Assembly (NCBI GenBank): GCA_963971305.1
Contig: OZ020307.1
Coordinates: forward strand, 2,245,501-2,309,500
Length of the DNA stretch: 64,000 nucleotides
Reading direction: 5' to 3'
DNA from: Arcuatula senhousia
Taxonomy: Eukaryota; Mollusca; Bivalvia; Mytilida; Mytilidae
A program made the position numbers and the translations under genes. Positions 35,401 through 44,039 of this stretch are shown here, piece after piece (within the stretch, counting starts at the first letter, position 1; the number at the start of each line of letters is the position of its first letter). Below the pieces are notes generated by a model that had not been told where the DNA came from, ran no database searches, and saw only the letters and a program-made list of their open reading frames with translations.

Positions 35401-38279
35401 TGTATAGTAGACCAGAGCCCAGAATGGTGTTGTACTTCCCCGCTTACCTAGTATATACAATAGACCAGAGCCCAGAATGGTGTTGTACTTTCCCGCTTAC
35501 CTAGTATATACAATAGACCAGAGCCTAGAATGGTGTTGTACTTTCCCGCTTACCTAGTATATACAATAGACCAGAGCCCAGAATGGTGTTGTACTTTCCC
35601 GCTTACCTAGTATATACAATAGACCAGAGCCCAGAATGGTGTTGTACTTTCCCGCTTACCTAGTATATACAATAGACCAGAGCCCAGAATGGTGTTGTAC
35701 TTTCCCGCTTACCTAGTATATACAATAGACCAGAGCCCAGAATGGTGTTGTACTTTCCCGCTTACCTAGTATATACAATAGACCAGAGCCCAGAATGGTG
35801 TTGTACTTTCCCGCTTACCTAGTATATACAATAGACCAGAGCCCAGAATGGTGTTGTACTTTCCCGCTTACCTAGTATATACAATAGACCAGAGCCCAGA
35901 ATGGTGTTGTACTTTCCCGCTTACCTAGTATATACAATAGACCAGAGCCCAGAATGGTGTTGTACTTTCCCGCTTACCTAGTATATACAATAGACCAGAA
36001 CCCAGAATGGTGTTGTACTTCCCCGCTTACCTAGTATATACAATAGACCAGAACCCAGAATGGTGTTGTACTTCCCCGCTTACCTAGTATATACAATAGA
36101 CCAGAGCCCAGAATGGTGTTGTACTTCCCCGCTTACCTAGTATATACAATAGATCAGAACCCAGAATGGTGTTTTACTTCCCCGCTTACCTAGTATATAC
36201 AATAGACCAGAGCCCAGAATGGTGTTGTACTTTCCCGCTTACCTAGTATATACAATAGACCAGAACCCAGAATGGTGTTGTACTTTCCCGCTTACCTAGT
36301 ATATACAATAGACCAGAGCCCAGAATGGTGTTGTACTTTCCCGCTTACCTAGTATGTATAGTAGACCAGAACCCAGAATGGTGTTGTACTTTCCCGCTTA
36401 CCTAGTATGTATAGTAGACCAGAACCCAGAATGGTGTTGTACTTTCCCGCTTACCTAGTATGTATAGTAAACCAGAACCCAGAATGGTGTTGTACTTTCC
36501 CGCTTACCTAGTATATACAATAGACCAGAACCCAGAATGGTGTTGTACTTTCCCGCTTACCTAGTATATACAATAGACCAGAGCCCAGAATGGTGTTGTA
36601 CTTTCCCGCTTACCTAGTATGTAAAGTAGACCAGAACCCAGAAGTGTGTTGTACTTCCCCGCTTACCTAGTATGTATAGTAGACCAGAACCCAGAATGGT
36701 GTTGTACTGTCCCGCTTACCTAGTATGTATAGAAGACCAGAACCTAGAATGGTGTTGCACTTCCCCGCTTACCTAGTATGTATAGAAGACCAGAACCTAG
36801 AATGGTGTTGCACTTCCCCGCTTACCTAGTATATACAATAGATCAGAACCCAGAATGGTGTTGTACTTTCCCGCTTACCTAGTATATACAATAGACCAGA
36901 GCCCAGAATGGTGTTGTACTTTCCCGCTAACGTATCAGCAATAAAACCTCCAAACACTGGGATAATAAAAACGGTCCCTGAAAAATAGGGTTGAAATAGA
37001 AAAGATTGTTCATATGATCTTTTATTGAAAGACTGTCAGTCGATAGTTGCTTCTTAGCTAGCTGTCAGTAACTTCGAATGTTCTCAAGACCTTATTATTG
37101 TGGTCGTTTAATGTTATGGCGATGTCGTCGTCCAAAAGGGGCAAAATGGGTGTTCTAACAAAATTGCTGTGGAATGTTAATTTTTCATTCGATTGTTATC
37201 ATTCTTTTTTATTCTATTCCTAAAAAAATTGTCAACAAAATGTGTCAATGATTAATTATTGTCGGCATTCTATTAAAAAAATGCACGTTAAGCATTTGTC
37301 TTGTGGGTCAAATTCTACCGTTGAGGCTTGTCTGTTACTTTATTGTAAATTTGCTAGACATTAGGATTTACACACTGATAAAAGATTTGTGATTTTTTCC
37401 TGGACTTGGTATATAAAATACACATCTTCTTTGAAATCATCGTCTTCTTATTTGTTATTCGGCCATCCTAGCTTTATTTGAAGGGGTTACTTTCGGTATG
37501 GAAGTTTATCTCTTTATGAACAAAGTTAATAAAGAATTTAAACCCATTTAAAGAATTATGTTTAAAAAGATAGATAAGGGATACAAATACATGGTGAATT
37601 TCTTTATATCCACGATCTCGAATATTTCGGTTGTTATCATTTCTAATGCATGTAAATATTTATCATCTGTTATCAGTGACAAACTTTTGTATTTTTGTTG
37701 TATATGGTATATCTCCCTTTTATATCATTTTGATTATCTTTTGCAAATAATTATCCGTAATAAGTAAACCTGAATAAATCTATGCATGCAGACTTAAGTT
37801 TTATAAGGTACATTTTTTTGGTATAAAATATATCTATTTCCTAATTGTAAAACTATATTAGAAAATGTTTCAAAAGAAGATCTTGCCAATTATTCTGAAC
37901 CATTGCAATAGTATACGACTTACAAGAGAATATAAGATAGTAAACGACTTACCAGAAAATATAAGATAGTATACGACTTACCAGAGAATATAAGATAGTA
38001 TACGACTTACCAGAAAATATAAGATAGTATACGACTTACCAGAAAATATAAGATAGTATACGACTTACCAGAGAATATAAGACTGACAGTTGTTGCACTA
38101 CTCGTTGGCAATTCCAGAGTCGATGTACAGTACAAAACCAAGTTAGCTGTACAGCTGTAATAAGTCAACCTCTCGCAAAGCTCGCACAACAAAATACAAG
38201 CCACTACTATGAGTTTACTTTTTGACATCTTTGCCCTTTTTGTCACCTCTGGAAGAGGTTGCTTTTCTTTCCCGTCCAT
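26452..38279 (-). CDS. Gene B: SLC15A4-like proton-coupled peptide/histidine transporter, complete (547 aa, 10 exons)
   Basis: Exons (- strand): 38279-38069, 36977-36879, 34587-34502, 33558-33419, 32317-32148, 31116-30950, 30054-29868, 29271-29071, 27836-27693, 26690-26452 (TGA). They sum to 1644 nt with consistent phases, so the gene looks intact. The start ATG sits in GAAAATGG with an in-frame TAA just upstream. The POT proton-coupling motif ExxER is ELCER at residues 33-37. VFGGFIADTLAGKYNTI is PTR2 signature 1, and FFNW+FYWFINAGALVAY is signature 2. GGIKANVGPFGAQQ and EFAYSQAPDFMQG are also typical. Twelve membrane spans are expected. All introns are GT-AG except intron 6, which starts GC (CACAG|GCAAGG). 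The N-terminus EKQPLP lacks the dileucine seen in gene C. Exons B1, B2 and B9 have donor-spanning tandem duplications. Substrate (His, di/tripeptides) is inferred from family. Confidence 0.92.
26919..27005. repeat. ~43-bp direct tandem duplication
   Basis: GAGAAAAGTCCCTTGCAAAC and AAGAAAAGTCCCTTGGGAAC each begin near-identical halves that continue ATGATTTTCA-ACTT-TTTTTACA. It lies in the last intron of gene B and does not touch a splice site. Confidence 0.7.
27140..27320 (+). repeat. Second form of the CTCTTCCGGAGC-associated repeat, 3' part
   Basis: CGTGTTTACTGGTTTTGTC, TTTCGGACTATTGACATTCG and GATGCCCCTTTGCT are the reverse complement of words at 30425-30540 and 45600-45660. It lies in an intron of gene B and is non-coding. 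Confidence 0.6.
27599..27702 (-). repeat. 52-bp duplication across the donor of exon B9
   Basis: Two copies with 52-bp spacing, starting at 27599 and 27651. On the minus strand each contains GAACCTCCAGGTGAGGAAGG, the last exon bases plus donor GTGAGG. The frame-consistent donor is at 27692; the second (about 27640) lies 52 nt further into the intron, and its use would shift the frame. Confidence 0.88.
29246..29360 (-). repeat. 45-bp duplication across the acceptor of exon B8
   Basis: Copies at 29246-29290 and 29316-29360 (spacing 70 bp) contain, on the minus strand, TTAATTTCAGGCGTTGGGTT, that is the acceptor plus the first exon bases. The inner copy (exon start 29271) joins in frame. The outer copy is a decoy acceptor. 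Confidence 0.88.
30415..30665 (-). repeat. Interspersed repeat with CTCTTCCGGAGC core, copy (-)
   Basis: Minus-strand CACGACGGGTGTGCTATAAA, CCGCTTACTCTTCCGGAGCA and the downstream CCGGTTTTGTCGTTGCCC block match the family described at 24465. It lies in the intron between exons B7 and B6. Non-coding. Confidence 0.65.
31921..32000. mobile_element. 62-bp palindromic insert flanked by a 9-bp direct repeat
   Basis: ATCATGGGT occurs at 31921-31929 and again at 31992-32000. Between them, 31930-31991 is a palindrome in which 29 of 31 position pairs are complementary, centred on CGCTAGCG with no loop. The 9-bp repeat has the form of a target-site duplication, so the whole palindrome is probably an inserted unit. 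It sits in intron 5 of gene B, about 150 bp upstream of exon 32317 in + coordinates. Confidence 0.85.
32710..33149. mobile_element. 440-bp MITE-like element, TIR CACAGGAARAAT, TA target duplication
   Basis: CACAGGAAGAAT at 32710 is mirrored by ATTTTTCCTGTG ending at 33149, with TA on both sides (32708-32709 and 33150-33151). The interior is full of ACATGTTT/AAACATGT words, analogous to the ACGTA-word element at 4683. No transposase frame. It lies in intron 4 of gene B. Confidence 0.72.
33865..34410 (+). repeat. Interspersed repeat with CTCTTCCGGAGC core, interrupted copy (+)
   Basis: The left part GCAACGTGGTGGGTGTTCTA and ACTGCTTACTCTTCCGGGGC, and the right part GATTGCCCTATTGGTACACC, match the two ends of the family at 42745-43010. 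About 350 bp of other sequence (33960-34310) separates them. Confidence 0.55.
34997..36927 (-). repeat. 53-bp minisatellite made of the end of exon B2 plus its splice donor
   Basis: About 36 copies of a 53-bp unit. On the minus strand a unit reads GGGAAAGTACAACACCATTC, TGGGCTCTGGTCTATTGTAT, ATACTAG, then GTAAGC. The first 47 bases equal the last 47 bases of the authentic exon (36977-36879), encoding GKYNTILGSGLLYILG. The last six are the donor. Copies are highly similar, with variants such as TATACA/TGTATA and GAGCCC/GAACCC. The array starts inside the exon and ends about 400 bp short of exon B3 (34587). Confidence 0.95.
37909..38075 (-). repeat. 29-bp tandem repeat made of the end of exon B1 plus its splice donor
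   Basis: Six copies of a 29-bp unit. On the minus strand each has CTTATATTTTCTGGTAAGTC followed by GTATACTAT. The authentic exon ends AGTCTTATATTCTCTG at 38069 before GTAAGT. The five extra copies lie in the intron and each keeps GTAAGT. Confidence 0.9.
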
Positions 38280-38923
38280 TTTCGGACGTTATTGTACCGT
38301 CTATCCCCAGAAAGATTCTATCAATGACTACTAAGACAGGTAAACAACAGGTATTTCTTACCAGTTAAATTCAGGTATGAAGGGTATCAAAGAGTAAGAT
38401 AACGTGAAAACGGTTGTCTTGAAGATTGGTGATAAGTTTGTAAACATAAGTGACATACTCTTGTTCTTTATTAAAGAGGTCAAAATGTCTTAAAGTTCGG
38501 GGAAATGCTTTCGTGTCCAATTTTCGTAACAAAAGCTTACAGAGGATGTTTTTGTCTGATTGGAATTACTGGTAAAAATATAATAAACGGGACAGTGTTA
38601 GCTAAACTATTCCATACACTTTTACTTAAAATGTGCTTTATTTTGTTTTTGTCGTTCAAATGACAATTTTAAAAGATATTGATGAATTTGGCATCCCGTT
38701 TATCAAAATAAATAGAGTGAAAAAATAGTCTGAGGATTGACAGAAAGAAAGATCTCTTCAAAGGTTGAAATCGACTTAGTTAAATTTATTTGTAAATTAT
38801 TTTTTAGCACGTAGATAGAATTATCTCCCTTAGTACAATTGCCTCGTTATGAGTTTTAATGCCATGCTTTTGCAAGTTGATGCTGCTTCACATTGACTTT
38901 TCTCGCTTTCTTTCGCCTTAGCC
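38280..38923. other. Upstream region of gene B and left flank of the Ngaro-type element
   Basis: No open coding region. The 5' UTR and promoter of gene B must start here, but no core promoter motif stands out. The boundary with the retroelement is not sharp. GGTTGAAATCGACTTAG at about 38763 resembles GGTAAAATCGACTAAA at about 42726, a possible terminal or flanking direct repeat. Confidence 0.35.
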
Positions 38924-39970
38924 ATGGATTTATCGGAATCAGATAAACTTAGAGACATTGTTGAAAGCCTAAGAAGTAGCAAAACTAAGAAATCGGACTT
39001 AAATGACATTCATGAGTCGGATGACGATGAGTTTCATGATTCGATCAACGTGTTGCCAGATGACGGCGGCCATAATGCCGATGAAGCATGTGCGGACCCT
39101 AATAGCGAAATCAAAGATCTCGAAAGTCAGCTACAAAATATTCGCATTGAGAAGAAAAAGGCCGAGCTTCGATCCGAGATCGTTAAAGAGCAGGAAGGCC
39201 TCCGAGTATTGCAGAATACAACAATGAGATCAAGCGACATCGGACGACGTTCTTCATCAGAGATCCGGTCGACTACCGGTAGACCACCCAAACAGAGCTC
39301 CTTAAATGCAGGTGAGCAAACTTTTTCTCATTCAACTGGTGACAAAGCCTTAAACATTTTATCTTTTATATGGCAAGATCCACTTGAACAGTTTGATACT
39401 TTTTCGTTAGGAGGCGAAGTGGAATTTCGGATCGGTAAAAGAAAAACTTTAGACAAGATTACAATAGAGGAATGGGGCTATGCCAATACCAAGATCATGC
39501 AAGAGTTAATAAGGCAGAACCGACTTAAAGACATAAACGGTTATCTCAATTATACCGCGGACATTTACCGTTTAGCATCCAGAAACGTATGGCATTCCGT
39601 GTTGCTATACGACAACGAATATCGTCAAAAACAGACCGAGGAGTTTTTCGAATGGGGGTCATATCGTCAGGATCTACGCGACTTTCAACTGGTACCGAAG
39701 CGTGACAACCCTACCATGCGTGCCATGTCGGAAGCAGGTTCCAACAGCGGGAACAGTCGACTTCGAAACAATGACCGTCGGAAGGGCCCATTTCTACCGG
39801 ATGGCCGAGAAATTTGTCGTAGTTTCAATTACAATTCATGTTTCCGTACTGAGTGCAAAATGGCCCATCACTGTGCGATATGTTTCTCAAAATCCCACTC
39901 CGCGTCGAATGGTCATACTCAACCGACAGTGAATCCAAAAAACTTGCAGCTTCCTCCAAGCCAACATTAG
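38924..39970 (+). CDS. Gag-like protein of the Ngaro-type element
   Basis: 348 aa. The N-terminal half is acidic then charged and likely coiled (residues about 60-95, rich in E/K/L). The C-terminus has a Cys/His cluster, CRSFNYNSCFRTECKMAHH, followed by CAICFSKSHSA. This has the spacing of the zinc-binding region seen in DIRS/Ngaro Gag proteins, where it binds nucleic acid. The start ATG has context GCCATGG. It overlaps the following RT frame by 118 nt, as is common in this order of elements. No lesions are visible. Confidence 0.75.
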   Translation: MDLSESDKLRDIVESLRSSKTKKSDLNDIHESDDDEFHDSINVLPDDGGHNADEACADPNSEIKDLESQLQNIRIEKKKAELRSEIVKEQEGLRVLQNTTMRSSDIGRRSSSEIRSTTGRPPKQSSLNAGEQTFSHSTGDKALNILSFIWQDPLEQFDTFSLGGEVEFRIGKRKTLDKITIEEWGYANTKIMQELIRQNRLKDINGYLNYTADIYRLASRNVWHSVLLYDNEYRQKQTEEFFEWGSYRQDLRDFQLVPKRDNPTMRAMSEAGSNSGNSRLRNNDRRKGPFLPDGREICRSFNYNSCFRTECKMAHHCAICFSKSHSASNGHTQPTVNPKNLQLPPSQH

Positions 39971-41637
39971 AGCCGTGCTCTGAGTCGACTCCGTATGTAA
40001 ATTCACTTAAATTCGAGGCTTGGAGTCGCCTTTTACCTTTAAATGTAGATAACCGCTTGGAAATTCTAGATGGTGTTAAACATGGATTCCGTTTATCAAC
40101 AAAACATGGACCACATTCTTTAGTTAATCGCGAAAACTACGCTTCAGTTTTCCGATTTCGAACCGCCGTTCAAAATCAAATTAGAAAGGAAATTGAATTG
40201 GGCAACTATATTGTTACAAAATCTATTCCAACTATTGTAAGTTCATTGGGGGCAGTCCCGAAACCTAATGGTGACGTCCGTATTATCCATGATGCAAGCC
40301 AGCCCGTTGGAGCCGGCCTTAATTCGTTTACAAGTGATACCAATTGTTCTTACATGGATATGCGACACGCATTGAAGTTGATAAAACCCAATAGTTATTT
40401 GGCAAAAGTCGATCTTAAAAGTGCATATCGATCAGTGCGTTGTCATACGTCCGACCACGATCTTACAGGCCTTAAATGGACCTTCGATGGCGACGACAAT
40501 CCTACTTACATGCATGATGCAAAATTACCCTTTGGCCATTCGAGAAGTCCTAAAATTTTTCAACAACTTAGTGAATGTGTTTGTAAAATTATGTTTGCTA
40601 AGTATAATGTTATATGTATAGCTTATTTAGATGATTTTCTAATTATTTCTGACTCAAAAGATTTTTGTGCACAGGGGTTATCATTGTTAATTTCCACTTT
40701 GCGTGAACTTGGTTTTAATATTAATTGGTCCAAAGTTGAAGGACCAACACAGCAAATTATGTTTTTAGGAATTATTATTGATACCCGTGACTTGACACTT
40801 TCTATGCCGTCACAAAAGCAGACTGATTTTTACAATGTTATTAAATCCTTTAGCGGCCGAAAACGCGCAAGTGTTAAACAAATACAGTCTTTGTGTGGGA
40901 AGCTAAATTGGGCTTGCCAAATGATAAAAGGAGGGAGAACCTTTTTGAGAAGGTTAATAGACTCTATGTCAGATATCTCAAACAGGAACGATAAAGTTTT
41001 GCTAGGTACCGAGTTTCAAGCCGATATAGATTGGTGGTTAGATTTTATGAAGGTTTTTAATGGGACTGTTAAATTCATTGACTTGAATAAAACTGAGTAT
41101 TTGCAAACTGATGCATCGTCCGAAGGTGGTGCTGGATACTATAATGGGGACTATTTTTATATTAACTGGTGTATTGACCTGCCAAAGTTTGAAGCAGAAC
41201 ATATTAATACTAAAGAAACTTTATCTGTTGTCATGTCCGCTTGTCGTTGGGGACATTTGTGGCAAAACAAGACCGTTATAGTTTTCACGGACAATATGAC
41301 CACGAAGTGTGTACTAAATAAAGGGTCGTCAAAGAATAGAGTAGTAATGGGCTTGCTCAGGGACCTGTTTTGGATGTCCGCTATGTACAATTTTGACATT
41401 CAAGCCCGTTTCGTAAGTGGTAAAGACAATGTTATTGCGGACGCCGCTTCCAGATTACACGAACCAGGACAATTGTCGAAATTGTATAAAATTATATGTA
41501 GTTATGAACTTATGCCTTTTACAAAACATGAACTATTGAGACATGTTTCTTGTGCATTTTTTAATTCCAGATGGGGAGAACGAAGTGACGGCACTCGAGT
41601 TAACAGTAGAAAGACTGAAAGGCAAGGGGTGGGCTGA
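39853..41637 (+). CDS. Reverse transcriptase-RNase H of the Ngaro-type element
   Basis: Up to 594 aa from the first ATG; the true start may be further in or reached by a frame change from Gag. The RT part has SLGAVPKPNGDVRIIHD, VDLKSAYRSV (motif A), LPFGHSRSPKIFQQL (motif B), IAYLDDFLII (catalytic YLDD) and IMFLGIIID. The RNase H part shows the D-E-D-D set in LQTDASSEGGAG, NTKETLSVV, VFTDNMTT and SGKDNVIADAASR. This protein copies element RNA into DNA. The last 95 nt overlap the recombinase ORF. No internal stop or frameshift. Confidence 0.88.
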   Translation: MQNGPSLCDMFLKIPLRVEWSYSTDSESKKLAASSKPTLEPCSESTPYVNSLKFEAWSRLLPLNVDNRLEILDGVKHGFRLSTKHGPHSLVNRENYASVFRFRTAVQNQIRKEIELGNYIVTKSIPTIVSSLGAVPKPNGDVRIIHDASQPVGAGLNSFTSDTNCSYMDMRHALKLIKPNSYLAKVDLKSAYRSVRCHTSDHDLTGLKWTFDGDDNPTYMHDAKLPFGHSRSPKIFQQLSECVCKIMFAKYNVICIAYLDDFLIISDSKDFCAQGLSLLISTLRELGFNINWSKVEGPTQQIMFLGIIIDTRDLTLSMPSQKQTDFYNVIKSFSGRKRASVKQIQSLCGKLNWACQMIKGGRTFLRRLIDSMSDISNRNDKVLLGTEFQADIDWWLDFMKVFNGTVKFIDLNKTEYLQTDASSEGGAGYYNGDYFYINWCIDLPKFEAEHINTKETLSVVMSACRWGHLWQNKTVIVFTDNMTTKCVLNKGSSKNRVVMGLLRDLFWMSAMYNFDIQARFVSGKDNVIADAASRLHEPGQLSKLYKIICSYELMPFTKHELLRHVSCAFFNSRWGERSDGTRVNSRKTERQGVG

Positions 41638-42538
41638 ATCGACGTCAGCCACGTACCGGACGCATATGAAAACCTACACAACTTTTTGTGATGCGTACAA
41701 CTTGAAACCGGTGCCGTGTGACCAGAAAACCGTGGAACTCTATATTGCGTATTTGGTGGACAAAAAGCACCTAGCTTATAGCTCTATCCGATCTTACGTT
41801 AATATTATCTCAATTTTACACAAAATGCACAATTTAGCCGATCCAGTTGTTGATTCGTGGAATATTAAACATTTGCTTACTGGCGTTAAACGTGAACTAG
41901 GTACAAGTCAGTCATGTAAAGCGCCCGTGACGCCTGAATTGTTATTGTATATAAAAAATGTACTTGATTTTTCTAATCATAATAATGTTGTATTTTGGGC
42001 CGCATGTGTTACTGGATTTTTTGGTTTTCTAAGACCCAACAATTTTCTTGTCAAAGGTGTTTTTAATCCTGATATTAACTTGCGTCGTATAGACATCTTG
42101 CCATGTACATGGGGTATGCTTCTGAGATTAAAAGTAACCAAAACTATGCAATTTCGAGCTAAACCTGTTGAAATTGTTTTGCCATACCTTGATAAGCATC
42201 CACTTTGTCCCTTTTTTGCATTACACCAAGTGTTAGCCTTGCCCGGGGATCCTTTAGATCCACTTTTTCGTTTATCAGATGGTTCTTGTTTAACTTACAC
42301 CATTTTTGTAAATGCCTTTCGTTTAGCTTTAGAAACCTTACACATAGACCCTGTCGTGTATGGGGGCCATTCTTTTCGTCGAGGTGCCGCTACTTGGGCT
42401 AAAAAGGCGGGTTTAACAGATAGTGCCATCAAATTGCTGGGTTATTGGTCAAGTGACTGTTTTTCCCGTTATGTAGATTGCGATATTGATGAACGTTTAA
42501 AAGCTATCACCACTTTTAGTTCCACCTTACCTTGTTAA
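41543..42538 (+). CDS. Tyrosine recombinase (integrase) of the Ngaro-type element
   Basis: 331 aa. The N-terminal SAM-like/core-binding half (residues about 20-110) includes TSATYRTHMKTYTTFCDAYN. The catalytic half shows GFFGFLRPNNF (first Arg), YGGHSFRRGAATWAKKAG (H-x-x-R box) and LGYWSSDCFSRYVDC (nucleophile Tyr). All of R-H-R-Y is present, so the enzyme looks active. It would insert the circular DNA intermediate by strand exchange, which explains the lack of target duplications in this order. The start ATG is inside the end of the RT frame. Confidence 0.88.
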   Translation: MFLVHFLIPDGENEVTALELTVERLKGKGWAESTSATYRTHMKTYTTFCDAYNLKPVPCDQKTVELYIAYLVDKKHLAYSSIRSYVNIISILHKMHNLADPVVDSWNIKHLLTGVKRELGTSQSCKAPVTPELLLYIKNVLDFSNHNNVVFWAACVTGFFGFLRPNNFLVKGVFNPDINLRRIDILPCTWGMLLRLKVTKTMQFRAKPVEIVLPYLDKHPLCPFFALHQVLALPGDPLDPLFRLSDGSCLTYTIFVNAFRLALETLHIDPVVYGGHSFRRGAATWAKKAGLTDSAIKLLGYWSSDCFSRYVDCDIDERLKAITTFSSTLPC

Positions 42539-42744
42539 CTGAACCCTTTTTTGGGGTTTGGGACTTTTATCTGTTTATTACTTAATGTCTCTTGATGTTG
42601 TTATTACTTGTGTTGTAATTGTGTTTTTATTAAGCTCGCATAAGATAGCTTGGCTTATTTGTAATAAATGTTTTGCCACACTGTATATTGCTCTTAGCTT
42701 TTTTTATATAATTCTAAACAAGAAAGGTAAAATCGACTAAACAC

Positions 42745-43015
42745 TATATCGATCTTTAGCAACGTGACGGGTGTGCTATAGCAAGCAGAAACTGCTTAAC
42801 TCTTCCGGAGCACATGAGTCCACTCTTGTTTCGACTTGAGTTCACGATGCTGAATCAATTTTGTTGTGATGCGTGTATGGGTTTTTTTTGTTGTTGTGTG
42901 GTTTGTTTCGTTGTGATGTGTTTTTTTGGTCTACCCAAATGTTTTTGTCTTTTCAATATAATGATATGTGATTATCCCTTTGGTACACCATTGCTTCTTC
43001 AGTTTTAAATTAGAT
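42745..43015 (+). repeat. Interspersed repeat with CTCTTCCGGAGC core, copy (+)
   Basis: The best-preserved + copy: ACGTGACGGGTGTGCTATAG, ACTGCTTAACTCTTCCGGAG, then a T-rich GTT region, then TTTTTGTCTTTTCAATATAA and CCCTTTGGTACACCATTGCT. It abuts and probably truncates the 3' end of the Ngaro-type element. Confidence 0.75.
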
Positions 43016-43267
43016 AAAGAAAATAACTTCATCTCCAAAAAGCAAAAACTGAGGAGCACCATCACCTAACTGGATAATTTGTGGCTCAGACATGCCACTC
43101 TTTCATGTACACATAACACATGCCACATGAAGCAGCTGTAAACTCCAAATATTGTGAGGACAAAATGTTGCTGTACAAATGGAGAAAATTATTGATGGGA
43201 GAGTTGATCTTATTACGCTTGTCATAGAGCTTTGTATACAAAATCTTCCTTGGGTGTCAATTACGAT

Positions 43268-43776
43268 TCCGGGGGGGGGGGGTGGGTAACTTGGTAATTT
43301 TTTTAGGTGGGGATGTGCCATTTTCGATTTGAATTCAATACCCATATTTATATGAAATTTCCAATTTTCATGACCCATATTTATATTAAATCATCATTTT
43401 TCACGACCCATATTAAAATAAAAAGATATTTTTTTATGACCCATATTCATATTTTTACTATTTTTTAAATTATTGATATATTATGACTCTTAATTGTTGC
43501 CAAATATAGTTAGGGATGAAGATTTTTTTCTCACAGCTTATTGCTGATGCAGAATTTCATGGGGCATATCTATATCAAAATGGACAAAACATGACCCATA
43601 TTTATATGAGACCATATTTTGTTCAATGAAATCTAAAAAGCATACCCATTTTTATATAAAATTGTCTTAAAACTATATCAACTTTTATATGAATATTCAA
43701 CAAAAAAACTATCCATATTTTTGGCACATCCACGTACACCTTTATATAGGAAGTTACCCCACCCCCACCCCCCGGG
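43268..43776. mobile_element. 509-bp MITE with G-rich TIRs and an 8-bp target duplication
   Basis: ATTACGAT stands at 43260-43267 and again at 43777-43784. The element between them starts TCCGGGGGGGGG-GTGGGTAACTT and ends with the reverse complement type AAGTTACCCCACCCCCACCC, CCCGGG. The match continues more weakly inward (GGATGTGCCA and TGGCACATCC). The interior is rich in ACCCATATTTATATGA-type repeats. The 8-bp duplication suggests a hAT-like or other 8-bp-TSD superfamily. No transposase. Confidence 0.85.
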
Positions 43777-44039
43777 ATTACGATACGTATATGCAAATGT
43801 AAGTGGAGGTTAAAAGATAAAGCAAGTCTGCGATCCTTTTTTAGTAGAAGTTATTGTTAATTTTTTTGCTTTATATGATCAGCAATAAATGGCACACAAT
43901 AAGTCCCCGATAGGATGTCCGATATTTTACTAAATTATGTTTTTCGTTTTCTGTTTAGCTGTGTACGCAGAATTGAAGCATAAAATGTGAAGAAATAGAA
44001 TGATTAATACTATCCGTAATAGAAGAAATAGAATGTAAT

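Larger units (their letters stand above)
38755..42745 (+). mobile_element. Ngaro-type (DIRS-order) tyrosine-recombinase retrotransposon
   Basis: Three overlapping + strand ORFs in the order Gag-like, RT/RNase H, tyrosine recombinase, with no methyltransferase. In classical DIRS1 the recombinase does not come last; this order is that of Ngaro. All three ORFs are open, so the element could be recent. Split direct repeats (A1, B1-A2-B2) were not found. The 3' side is cut short at about 42745 by another repeat. Outer limits are approximate. It sits between the 5' end of gene B and the 3' end of gene C. Confidence 0.8.

Noticed and set aside
41543..42538. Crypton DNA transposon
   Set aside because: The tyrosine recombinase is directly preceded by overlapping RT/RNase H and Gag frames, which Cryptons lack.
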